Source: Flavobacteriaceae bacterium (GTDB taxonomy: Bacteria; Bacteroidota; Bacteroidia; Flavobacteriales; Flavobacteriaceae). Taken from it: DNA of 7,867 nucleotides. The position numbers were made by a program, and so were the translations under genes. The notes under the pieces are model-generated. The model did no database searches, was not told the DNA's origin, and saw only the letters and a list, made by a program, of their open reading frames with translations. Location: assembly GCA_014763515.1 (NCBI GenBank), contig JACXVH010000062.1, positions 1 to 7,867 of the forward strand. Reading direction: 5' to 3'. Shown here one piece after another: positions 1-6,749 of the stretch; position 1 is the first letter of the stretch; every line of letters begins with the position of its first letter.

Positions 1-365
1 TGAACATACATTGAGTTATCATTACTGTTGACTTTATAGATAAAAGTGCCCGAATGTTCACCTAATTTTGTGAATTGCTCAATTTCATAATTAAATTTAA
101 AGATTCCATTTGCTTGCAAAGGATTTGCTTGTATGCTTGGTTTTAAATCAAAATACTTAGAATCGTCAAAAGGAGTTCCTTGATCTAAAATAGGAATGTC
201 TTGTGGTTTTCCTGCAAAATGCCATGAAACTTTCATTTCGTGTTGTAAATGAAGTGGCACATCATTATTCAAATTTACATCAAACGGGTTAGGAATAACT
301 CCTGTAACCATGCTCAAAGCAGTTACAGAAGCTAAACCTATTACTATTTTTACACCTAATTTCAT
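1..365 (-). CDS. Unknown exported protein, N-terminal 121 residues (3' end outside window)
   Basis: The reading frame opens at an ATG at 365-363 and stays open to the left edge, so only the first 121 codons are visible. The N-terminus (MKLGVKIVIGLASVTALSM) has two lysines followed by a hydrophobic stretch to about residue 22, which looks like an export signal or a membrane anchor. The rest has alternating hydrophobic and polar residues with several aromatics (for example VSWHFAG, KYFDLKP, IFKFNYEIEQF), consistent with a beta-rich extracytoplasmic domain. I do not recognise the family. The start lies one base after the stop of the upstream gene (TAA-A-ATG), which implies translational coupling and a shared transcript. 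It is the last visible gene of the five-gene run, and the operon may continue beyond the window. A role at the cell surface is inferred only from the signal sequence and its neighbours. Confidence 0.75.
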   Translation of the reverse strand, partial: MKLGVKIVIGLASVTALSMVTGVIPNPFDVNLNNDVPLHLQHEMKVSWHFAGKPQDIPILDQGTPFDDSKYFDLKPSIQANPLQANGIFKFNYEIEQFTKLGEHSGTFIYKVNSNDNSMYV

Positions 366-366
366 T

Positions 367-1047
367 TTATTCTAATTCTTCAAGTTGTATTTTCTTTAAC
401 AATATAGGTTTCATGTCTTCTCTGTTTTGAAGATTGATTGCTCCACTAATTGCTATTGAATTGTAAATAGCCCAATCTCTATCACTGGTAAATTGAAACG
501 GAATGATGTATGTACTTTGATTTTTTTGCAGAATGATTCGAAATCTCTCTTGACCTATTTCAATAATAATTTCATGATATTCATTTGGAAGAGAATTGGG
601 ATCTATTTCAAAACTGAAATTATAATTTTTTCCAGCCCTTATAGATGTAGAAATAAATGCACTGTAAAGATAAAAAGTTCTGGTATTAGGTATTTCTCTT
701 GGTGAAATTAAAAATCCGTTTTCACTATAGTAGCCGTTAAAAGCAATTGCCATTCCACTTACAATTGGTTTTTTTGGAGAAATTTCCCATTTTTTCACTC
801 TATTCTTTTCGGCATCAGCTATCGATATAGCTTTAGATGTTGGAATTTTAATTAAATCACTTTTTACAAAACTTACATTTTGTAATGCATTAATATTTTT
901 CTTTAGTTTCACTTTTTCACTATTCAATTTGTTATTAACAAGTGAAGTCTGCGTTTTAATTTTTGTTGAGTTTTTTATTGTTTGACTATGAGATTTTAAT
1001 GCAAATGATAAGAATATTAAAATGCTTATTTTTAGTAATGTTTTCAT
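367..1047 (-). CDS. Secreted protein of unknown family, 226 residues
   Basis: This complete ORF starts at an ATG and ends in TAA. Residues 1-22 (MKTLLKISILIFLSFALKSHSQ) are a clear signal peptide, with cleavage likely near SHS-Q. Residues 23-85 are rich in Lys, Ser, Thr and Asn with no aromatics apart from one Phe, and look like a flexible basic linker. Residues 86-226 look like one compact beta-rich domain with many alternating hydrophobic residues, such as NYNFSFEID, HEIIIEIG, RFRIILQK and TYIIPFQF. That pattern resembles a jelly-roll or carbohydrate-binding-like sandwich, but I see no diagnostic motif and do not assign a family. The C-terminus lacks the usual type IX secretion tail. It starts 5 bp after the OmpA-family gene and its stop is 1 bp before the next start, so it is almost certainly co-transcribed with both. 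Confidence 0.85.
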   Translation of the reverse strand: MKTLLKISILIFLSFALKSHSQTIKNSTKIKTQTSLVNNKLNSEKVKLKKNINALQNVSFVKSDLIKIPTSKAISIADAEKNRVKKWEISPKKPIVSGMAIAFNGYYSENGFLISPREIPNTRTFYLYSAFISTSIRAGKNYNFSFEIDPNSLPNEYHEIIIEIGQERFRIILQKNQSTYIIPFQFTSDRDWAIYNSIAISGAINLQNREDMKPILLKKIQLEELE

Positions 1048-1052
1048 AATGA

Positions 1053-2324
1053 TTAGTTTATAGTTTGAAATTCTACACGTCTATTTTGTGCTTTTCCTTC
1101 GGTTGTTGAGTTATCCGCAATTGGTTCATTTTCTCCGCGTCCTTGAAACATAAATCTACTTTTATCAAGTCCTTTTTGGTCAATAAAATAGTTCATTACG
1201 GCTGCAGCTCTAGATTTTGAAAGTGTCATGTTTTTAACCGCATCTCCATCGCTATCGGTATGTCCAATAATGTTTAATCGGATGGTAGTATCTTCTTGTA
1301 AAACTGTAACAATTTTATCTAAAAAATCATACGATTCTTTTTTTAATTTATCTGAACCAGAATCGAATAGAATCTTTGTTGTAGAAAAACCACCTTTTAA
1401 TAACATCGAACGAATATCTTCGCCTTCTTCTGTAATTTTTACGTTTGAAATAGCCACAATGTGTTTTTCTTTCGGATCGGTTCCTTTTAAATAGAATTGG
1501 ATATAATTTCCAAAGTTATTGCTTAAGAAAGATGGTAAATCGATAGCTTTTTCATTATCTATGAAAACTCTTAATCTGTTTTTGTTAACTACAATTGTAA
1601 AATGGGTAATTGTATTCAGCTTTTCTTGCATTTTAAACGGAATGTTGTTGTCGATTTTTCCGTTTGTTTTGCCCCAATTTTGAACATTTATTTGGTTGCA
1701 TATTTTTGAACCTTTCCATAAAGAAAAGCCAAATTTACCTCCATTTTTAGGTTTATTAAGTGTTTCTTCATTTGAAAATATTAAGCCAAAATTTGAACCC
1801 GAAAGTCCTTTATAATCTAAGTTTTCGGTTACCAAATCAAATTCTAAAGCATAGTTTTCTGGTAATTTAGAAGTTTTAGCCGTGTAGGTTCCATTTGGAT
1901 TTAATTTAAAGGCTTTTTCACCATTTACTTTAATGATTTCTCCACCTGAATTTGTGTTCCAATTTACTGGAAAATCGCCGAAACTATCTTGATTGAAGTC
2001 TTCTAAAAACAACACTTGGCCATCAGGAAAGAAACTACTTCCAGTCACAATTTCATTGCTTGAGTCGGCAGATTCATTTTCGTCACTTTCATCAAACTCT
2101 TGTTGTTTTCTAGATTTTACTTTTTTGCTTACTTTTTTTGGAGCATTGAATACGCTATCAAAGGCTTTGCTAGTTTTTTCTTCAGATTTCTCTTCTACTT
2201 TTCGTTCTAATGTTCTTTCAGCTGCTTCTTCAGCTTTCTTTTTTAGTTTGTTCAACAATTGCGCATTAGTCGTGCTGCAAATTAGAATTGTAACGAGTGC
2301 AAATAATAATTTTGTATTTTTCAT
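1053..2324 (-). CDS. Secreted OmpA-family protein with LamG-like middle domain, 423 residues
   Basis: Residues 1-21 are a signal peptide ending at TTNA-Q. Residues about 23-75 form a highly charged, probably helical segment (KLKKKAEEAAERTLERKVEEK and onward), a type seen in Bacteroidota OmpA proteins, followed by an acidic Ser/Glu/Asp linker to about 92. Residues about 103-300 resemble a concanavalin-like sandwich (LamG or 3-keto-disaccharide-hydrolase type), with LFLEDFNQD, YALEFDLVTENLD, FTIVVNKNRLRVFID and AISNVKI as typical strands. Residues about 315-423 are an OmpA C-terminal domain, with ILFDSGSDKL, IIGHTDSDGD, TLSKSRAAAV and AQNRRVEF. The two residues that in characterised OmpA domains hold the peptidoglycan diaminopimelate correspond to Asp357 and Arg372, and both are present. 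There is no N-terminal beta-barrel, so it is probably a periplasmic or lipid-free peptidoglycan binder that presents a ligand-binding domain. It is 13 bp downstream of the C39-like gene and 5 bp upstream of the 226-residue gene. Confidence 0.92.
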   Translation of the reverse strand: MKNTKLLFALVTILICSTTNAQLLNKLKKKAEEAAERTLERKVEEKSEEKTSKAFDSVFNAPKKVSKKVKSRKQQEFDESDENESADSSNEIVTGSSFFPDGQVLFLEDFNQDSFGDFPVNWNTNSGGEIIKVNGEKAFKLNPNGTYTAKTSKLPENYALEFDLVTENLDYKGLSGSNFGLIFSNEETLNKPKNGGKFGFSLWKGSKICNQINVQNWGKTNGKIDNNIPFKMQEKLNTITHFTIVVNKNRLRVFIDNEKAIDLPSFLSNNFGNYIQFYLKGTDPKEKHIVAISNVKITEEGEDIRSMLLKGGFSTTKILFDSGSDKLKKESYDFLDKIVTVLQEDTTIRLNIIGHTDSDGDAVKNMTLSKSRAAAVMNYFIDQKGLDKSRFMFQGRGENEPIADNSTTEGKAQNRRVEFQTIN

Positions 2325-2337
2325 GTCTAAGGTTTTT

Positions 2338-3504
2338 TTAACGTTTTATCCAAATTAAACTAGGGTCAGATTCTTTAATTTCTTCGTAAGAGCATAAGCA
2401 ATGTGATGTGTTTTGTTTTCCATGTACTTCAGGTCCAGAGGTTGTGTTTTTGTTTTTTTCGTTCCAGCCAGGCATAACATAAAACACTTTTTTTTCATCG
2501 TCAAATCCGTTTACAATTATGTAATGATCACCAAAAATTTTTGTTGCATTAACCCATTTCCCTTTTAAACAAGGAGGAAGTTTCTTTAAAAGTAAGATTA
2601 AAGGTGCTTTTTGTTGAAGTTCAGACTTTATTTTATCTCTTCTTTCTTCCCATCGTCTAATACTCCACATCATTTCAACTTTTAGCTTTGGTTTCCCATT
2701 TAATTGAGCGTTTGCTTTTTTAACGAAATATTCTAGACCATCTTCCATTTTCATTTTTCTTGTTGCACTTTGTTCTTGGTTACCCCAAGCTTTGGTGTCA
2801 GCTTTATCTCTAAATTCTTTAATTGTTTCCCATGGGTGATTATTTCCGTTAAAAAAATCATTTCGATTCATTATGTTGTATCCGTGCTCTGTATGCCAAT
2901 ATCCCATAATCATTGCTGCAGCAACTGGTCCACAACCTTCAAGAACATTATTTTTAGGTCTAACATATTCTTGATCAATTGGCTTAATGTTTTTTACATA
3001 TGCCTTTTTACCACTAGCTGTTTCTGCATCAGTATGTTCTACAAAAATTGTAAACTCAACACCATTTATATCATCCTTCATCAAGTAACCTATAAGTTTA
3101 CCTTTTCTCATTAATTCTTCATAAACTATGGGAATTTTTCTTGAAATGCTTTCATCTTTATTATTTCTTACCATTCCATCTTTATCATGGTCCACTAATT
3201 CTAAATAGTAAGTTTTATTTTTATTAATTTTAAAAGGCATATCTTTTCCAGAAAAAGAATAAGGAGTTCTTTGCTTACAGTTTTGTTTAACTTCAGATTC
3301 AGCTAATTTTTTATCTCCATCATAAAATTTAAAATACAAATCTGGAAATCCATCTTTGTCAATTTTTTTTCCATTTTTGGTGTCTGGAAATTTAACAACG
3401 GTTATACTTTTGATGAGCATACCTTCATTTGCATAGCCATTTATTCCAAAAAGAATAAATAACGTAAGCCATAGATTTTTCATAATTGTTTTCATAATTG
3501 TCAT
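2338..3504 (-). CDS. Secreted papain-like (C39-like) cysteine peptidase-type protein with acidic C2-like N-domain, 388 residues
   Basis: A signal peptide covers the N-terminus and probably ends at GYA-NE (residue 25/26). Residues about 30-155 form a domain with two Asp clusters, IDKDGFPDLYFKF (Asp49, 51, 55) and LVDHDKDG (Asp105, 107, 109), spaced like the calcium-binding loops of C2-type domains; this match is by eye. Residues about 172-388 look like a papain-fold C39-like domain: Gln178 is a candidate oxyanion-hole residue, Cys191 sits in EGCGPVAAAMIMGYW, His327 sits in GDHYIIVNGFDD, and the following FYVMPGWN (Asn348) is a weak candidate for the third catalytic residue. No ABC transporter or bacteriocin gene is adjacent, so it is unlikely to be a leader-processing C39 enzyme. 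The first ATG overlaps the stop of the upstream small gene (ATGA), which favours it as the start; ATG codons at residues 4 and 8 are alternatives, and Met8 gives a more typical signal peptide. Substrate unknown. Confidence 0.82.
   Translation of the reverse strand: MTIMKTIMKNLWLTLFILFGINGYANEGMLIKSITVVKFPDTKNGKKIDKDGFPDLYFKFYDGDKKLAESEVKQNCKQRTPYSFSGKDMPFKINKNKTYYLELVDHDKDGMVRNNKDESISRKIPIVYEELMRKGKLIGYLMKDDINGVEFTIFVEHTDAETASGKKAYVKNIKPIDQEYVRPKNNVLEGCGPVAAAMIMGYWHTEHGYNIMNRNDFFNGNNHPWETIKEFRDKADTKAWGNQEQSATRKMKMEDGLEYFVKKANAQLNGKPKLKVEMMWSIRRWEERRDKIKSELQQKAPLILLLKKLPPCLKGKWVNATKIFGDHYIIVNGFDDEKKVFYVMPGWNEKNKNTTSGPEVHGKQNTSHCLCSYEEIKESDPSLIWIKR
3478..3501 (-). repeat. Tandem 12-bp duplication at the start of the C39-like gene
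   Basis: Reading the minus strand, the start ATG is followed by two perfect copies of ACAATTATGAAA. The repeat is in frame and encodes TIMK-TIMK, producing three possible ATG starts (codons 1, 4 and 8). It probably arose by replication slippage. Confidence 0.9.
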
Positions 3505-3656
3505 TTTTTAAATTTTGTTTTTTTAATGATTTTGTTTTTGTGAATAATGTTTAGTTCATAATCACCTTTTTCAAGATGACTAATATTGAGTAGAATTTTT
3601 TGCGATGGAGGTTTTTCTAGATACGCTTTATAATTAAATTTCTTTTTCGTTGGCAT
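3501..3656 (-). CDS. Small protein, 51 residues, first gene of the operon
   Basis: The ORF runs from an ATG at 3656-3654 to a TGA at 3503-3501 and encodes 51 residues, starting MPTKKKFNYKAYLEKPPSQK. The stop overlaps the start of the C39-like gene in an ATGA arrangement, the classic sign of translational coupling, and the start lies about 20 bp downstream of a good -7 element. The product is very basic (16 lysines) and has no signal peptide or membrane segment, so it should be cytoplasmic as drawn. The C-terminal half, with LNISHLEKGDYELNII followed by KNKIIKKTKFKK, reads like a pair of beta-strands joined by a Gly-Asp turn. It loosely resembles the C-terminal strands of type IX sorting domains (the pattern n-L-kG-Y-l-i), but lacks the rest of such a domain and an export signal. 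Family not recognised. It could be a leader peptide whose main role is coupling, or a genuine small protein. Confidence 0.7.
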   Translation of the reverse strand: MPTKKKFNYKAYLEKPPSQKILLNISHLEKGDYELNIIHKNKIIKKTKFKK

Positions 3657-3677
3657 TTTTATTTCATTTTGTTGAAA

Positions 3678-3685
3678 CAAAGGTA
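3678..3685 (-). promoter_or_regulatory. -7 promoter element of the five-gene operon
   Basis: The minus strand reads TACCTTTG, an exact match to the TAnnTTTG -7 consensus of the Bacteroidota primary sigma factor. It lies 21 bp before the ATG of the 51-residue gene. No TTTG is seen about 19-21 bp further upstream where a -33 element would sit, which suggests that an activator is needed. Confidence 0.65.
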
Positions 3686-3714
3686 TTCGCGAACAAAAGA
3701 AAGCAGTAGGAGAG

Positions 3715-3742
3715 ATGTAACCATTACATGGAAATATGTAAC
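3715..3742. promoter_or_regulatory. Operator-like cluster of ATGTAAC half-sites upstream of the operon
   Basis: On the plus strand, ATGTAAC occurs at 3715-3721 and again at 3736-3742, a direct repeat with a 21-bp period (two helical turns). Between them TTACAT at 3724-3729 makes a short palindrome, ATGTAA-CCA-TTACAT, with the first copy. The promoter-proximal half-site begins 30 bp upstream of the first base of the -7 element, where an activator that touches RNA polymerase would bind. Direct half-sites about two turns apart are known for AraC-family proteins. The same 11-mer, ATGTAACCATT, recurs at 6754 upstream of the sensor gene. Assignment to the neighbouring HTCS is inference. Confidence 0.5.
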
Positions 3743-3748
3743 ATCAAT

Positions 3749-3774
3749 AAAAAAGCCTCTAAAATAGAGGCTTT
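3749..3774 (-). terminator. Rho-independent terminator of the hybrid sensor gene
   Basis: A perfect 9-bp stem (AAAGCCTCT at 3752-3760 pairing with AGAGGCTTT at 3766-3774) encloses a 5-nt loop. Read on the minus strand, it runs into a U-tract (AGAGGCTTTTTTATTG). It begins 25 bp after the stop of the HTCS gene and separates that transcript from the downstream operon. Confidence 0.88.
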
Positions 3775-3799
3775 GAAAAGATTTTTACAATCTGAAATA

Positions 3800-6697
3800 T
3801 TACTTTTTTTGGTAATCAGAAGGCGATATTTGATACATTTCTTTGAAACATTTAGAGAAATATCCCACATCATTAAATCCAACATTATATGCAATATCAG
3901 AAACATTAAGTTTTTGATTTTTCAGCAAATCGGCTGCCATTTTTAAGCGTTCGTTTCTTATAAATTCAGTTGCAGAAACTCCAAATAAAGATTTTAATTT
4001 TCGATGCAATTGCATGCGACTCATATGCATTTCTTCCGCAAAAGTTTCCGCATTAAATTCTGAATTTGGAATTGCATTTTCTAAAACAGTTTCTAATTTG
4101 GCAATGAATTTTTCATCAACTGAATTGATTACAACTTCTGTTGGTTTTAAAATTAATTCCTGACTATAGCGTTCTTGAAGTTTTTTCCGTTCTTGAATTT
4201 GTTGGGAAACCGTTGCTTTTAAAACTTCATGATTAAATGGTTTAGTTAAAAAGGCATCGGCAGTATTTTGTAAGGCTTTTAAATGCGCTTCATCTGATGA
4301 TTTTGCCGTTACTAAAATTACTGGAATAAAAGACGTTAATTCATTAGACTTAATTTGATTAGTAAATTCAAATCCATCCATTTCAGGCATCATAACATCT
4401 GAAATAATGCAATCGGGAATTTCTTTTTGTGCTAGTTTTAGCGCTTCTTTTCCATTAGCTGCTTCTAAAATTTGATAATTGGATGCAAAAATATCCTTTA
4501 TTACCTCTCGAATTGAGGCATTATCGTCCACAACTAGTAAAATAGGTAATTCGGGATTTGAACTAACTTGAATTGGAGTAATAGTTTCAGAAGTTACTTC
4601 AGTATTTTCATTAATTACAACTGCATTTGTGAGGTCTTTTTTCAAAGGTAATTCAACAGTAAAACTAATTTGTTGGTTGCTAAAATCGGTTTTAATTGTT
4701 CCATCATACAATTCAACTAAGTCTTTTACTAAAGCTAAACCAATTCCAAAACCAGAGATTGCGTTGTCTTTTTGGTAAAAACGTTCAAATAGCTTTTTAT
4801 AGTCAGCTTCTTTTAATTGACTATTATAATTATGGACTTGAATAATTAAGTTTTCGTTTTCATTTTTGACAATAAAGTCAATTGGTTTTCCATTATCGTT
4901 GTATTTGAAAGCATTATCTAGAAGATTGGTTGTAATTTTTGTGATGATATCTTTATCGAAATGTGTTTCGAAATCTAAATTTTCAATTGTAGAAGTAAAT
5001 ACTTGGTTTTCGTCTTTTGCTTTGAAAGAAAAAGGTTCAACTATAGATTGGAAGAAATGTTGAAGATTTCCTTTTTTTAATATAATTTGAAGATTGCCAC
5101 TATCAATTTTAGATAATTCTAATAGTTGGTCTACTAGTTCCAACATTCGATTAGCATTACTGTCAATCAATTGAAGTTGTTTGTTTTGTTCTTTATCAGT
5201 AAGATTACTTTGTAATTGCTGAACTGGACTTTTAATTAACGTTAGTGGCGTTCTAAATTCGTGAGAAATATTAGCAAAAAAACGCGATTTAAGTTCGTTT
5301 AATTCATTTAGTTTTTGAGCTGTTTTTATTTTATTTCGATAACCAAAAAATAAGAATAAACCGCTAACTAGTAATAAACCTGCAATGGCAATGTAAATGT
5401 ATTTTTGTTTTTCAGCAACTTCGTTTTTTGCTTTTAAAAGTTCTATTTCTTGTGTTTTTTTTGAAGTTTCATACTTTTTTTCTAATTCAATGATTTTTTC
5501 ATTTACATTCAATTCTTTTTGAATATCTGCTTCTTTTGAAGCTTTTGATGCATATGCTAATGCAGATTCAAATTTTTTTTCAGCAGTTTTTATATTAGCT
5601 AAGCCTTTATAAATTTTTTCAAGTGCCTCATTGTTTCTATTATCTTTTGCTTCTGTTTCTGCCAATAGATAATATTCTTCTGCGTTTAAGTATTGCTTTT
5701 GATTTCTGTAAAAATCAGCTAAACTAATATAGCTATTTGTTAAATGATGCTTATTTTGATCTAATCTAGCTAATGATATTGCTTTTAAAAAATCTTTTTC
5801 AGCGTCTTTAATTTTACCAGTATATTCATAACAATAAGCTCTTTTTAAATACGCACCAATATTGGCGTTTTTTTGTACTGAATAGGTATTGTTGTATTGA
5901 ATGGTTTTGTTTAATAGTGGAATTGCTTTTTCATATTCTTTAGTTTCAAAATATTGTTCTGCTATGTTAGTTTGCATGTTAGCAACACCTTTATAATTAG
6001 CACTCTTTTCATAAATTGCAAGACTTTCTCTAAAATACTGTATTGCTTTTTTATACTGTTTATTACGTTGCATTACATAACCAATATATTCTAGTGTACT
6101 GGCATGTTTTATTGAATTTGTTAATTTTGGGTTTTTTCTGCAAATTTCTTCCCCTTCAATGTAATACGCCAATGCTTTGTCAAATTTTTGGTTATAAAAA
6201 GCACGATTTCCTAAAGCTAATAGTCCTGTCAATATAACATTATCATCTTTAGCTTCTTTTGCTAGATTAACTCCCTTTGCGATATAATGATTAGCGGAAT
6301 CTTGATTTGTTGAATTATATCGATAACCTAAACGAATGTAATGATTGGCTATTCCCGATTTAAAATCATATTTTTCTAATTCCTTGATAGCTCTTAAATG
6401 TTCTTTAATTGAGGCATCTCTTGATTCATAATTATTGTACCAATTTGATAAATTAACTCTAGAATTTGATATATATTTTGGGATTTCAGCTTTTCTAGCA
6501 AAATCTAAGCTTAGTTTTAAATTTGAAAAAACGGAATCTTTCTGTTTGTGTCTATTCGCAATTTCTAAATATTCAATAGCTTTTAAAGAATCAGATTGAG
6601 AATTTACAATTCGTTTTCGAATAGAATCTATCTGACTGTAATTTTGTGCATAAGTTTGAAAACTTATAAAAAAAAGAAAGAAAAAAAGGTATCTCAT
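3800..6697 (-). CDS. TPR hybrid two-component sensor kinase/response regulator with AraC-type output (HTCS), 965 residues
   Basis: One polypeptide combines sensor, kinase, receiver and DNA-binding output. Numbering is from ATG 6697: signal peptide 1-18 (FQTYA-Q); TPR-type helical repeats about 30-390, placed in the periplasm by topology; coiled coil about 398-432; one membrane helix about 433-453; HisKA with NISHEFRTPLTL and phospho-accepting His479; HATPase with N-box TNLLDNAFKYN (Asn591, Asn595) and GFGIGLALVK; receiver with Asp724-Asp725, phospho-accepting Asp767 (ISDVMMPEMDG), Thr797 and Lys819; and AraC helix-turn-helices about 880-965 (FAEEMHMSRMQLHRKL, and NVSDIAYNVGF followed by YFSKCFKEMY). 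The G1 box reads VHNYNSQL instead of a DxGxGI pattern. A TTG at 6727 could extend the frame by 10 residues, but that would put an odd Phe-rich tract encoded by an A10/T10 run before the signal peptide, so I chose the ATG. It is a membrane-bound transcription factor; the adjacent operon is its likely target. Confidence 0.95.
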   Translation of the reverse strand: MRYLFFFLFFISFQTYAQNYSQIDSIRKRIVNSQSDSLKAIEYLEIANRHKQKDSVFSNLKLSLDFARKAEIPKYISNSRVNLSNWYNNYESRDASIKEHLRAIKELEKYDFKSGIANHYIRLGYRYNSTNQDSANHYIAKGVNLAKEAKDDNVILTGLLALGNRAFYNQKFDKALAYYIEGEEICRKNPKLTNSIKHASTLEYIGYVMQRNKQYKKAIQYFRESLAIYEKSANYKGVANMQTNIAEQYFETKEYEKAIPLLNKTIQYNNTYSVQKNANIGAYLKRAYCYEYTGKIKDAEKDFLKAISLARLDQNKHHLTNSYISLADFYRNQKQYLNAEEYYLLAETEAKDNRNNEALEKIYKGLANIKTAEKKFESALAYASKASKEADIQKELNVNEKIIELEKKYETSKKTQEIELLKAKNEVAEKQKYIYIAIAGLLLVSGLFLFFGYRNKIKTAQKLNELNELKSRFFANISHEFRTPLTLIKSPVQQLQSNLTDKEQNKQLQLIDSNANRMLELVDQLLELSKIDSGNLQIILKKGNLQHFFQSIVEPFSFKAKDENQVFTSTIENLDFETHFDKDIITKITTNLLDNAFKYNDNGKPIDFIVKNENENLIIQVHNYNSQLKEADYKKLFERFYQKDNAISGFGIGLALVKDLVELYDGTIKTDFSNQQISFTVELPLKKDLTNAVVINENTEVTSETITPIQVSSNPELPILLVVDDNASIREVIKDIFASNYQILEAANGKEALKLAQKEIPDCIISDVMMPEMDGFEFTNQIKSNELTSFIPVILVTAKSSDEAHLKALQNTADAFLTKPFNHEVLKATVSQQIQERKKLQERYSQELILKPTEVVINSVDEKFIAKLETVLENAIPNSEFNAETFAEEMHMSRMQLHRKLKSLFGVSATEFIRNERLKMAADLLKNQKLNVSDIAYNVGFNDVGYFSKCFKEMYQISPSDYQKK

Positions 6698-6716
6698 TTT
6701 AAAAAAAAAATTAAAA

Positions 6717-6724
6717 CAATAGTA
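6717..6724 (-). promoter_or_regulatory. -7-like promoter element of the HTCS gene
   Basis: The minus strand reads TACTATTG, one mismatch from TAnnTTTG. It lies 19 bp upstream of the chosen ATG at 6697 and overlaps the alternative TTG start, which further argues against that start. No convincing -33 TTTG is visible. An A10 run (plus strand, 6701-6710) lies in the predicted leader. Confidence 0.45.
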
Positions 6725-6749
6725 CAATTATTCTTGGTTAAAAGAGTGT

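Noticed and set aside
493..705. Plus-strand open frame of 70 codons
   Set aside because: It lies antisense within the secreted 226-residue gene, and its product shows no signal, domain or promoter. It is a shadow frame.
1993..2358. Plus-strand open frame of 121 codons
   Set aside because: It is opposite the charged N-terminal half of the OmpA-family gene; its Ser/Phe-rich translation is what antisense reading of Lys/Glu-rich codons gives.
2770..3114. Plus-strand open frame of 114 codons
   Set aside because: It is antisense to the papain-like gene, Cys/Ile/Phe-rich, and no promoter or recognisable domain is seen.
3501..3656. The 51-residue ORF as the remnant of a type IX secretion tail protein
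   Set aside because: The C-terminal pattern is only loosely similar. The ORF has its own start, promoter and coupled stop, and no upstream coding fragment in any frame looks like the missing body of a larger protein.
3724..3946. Short open frames on both strands around the end of the HTCS gene
   Set aside because: They run through the terminator hairpin and overlap the conserved AraC domain in other frames, so they are not credible genes.
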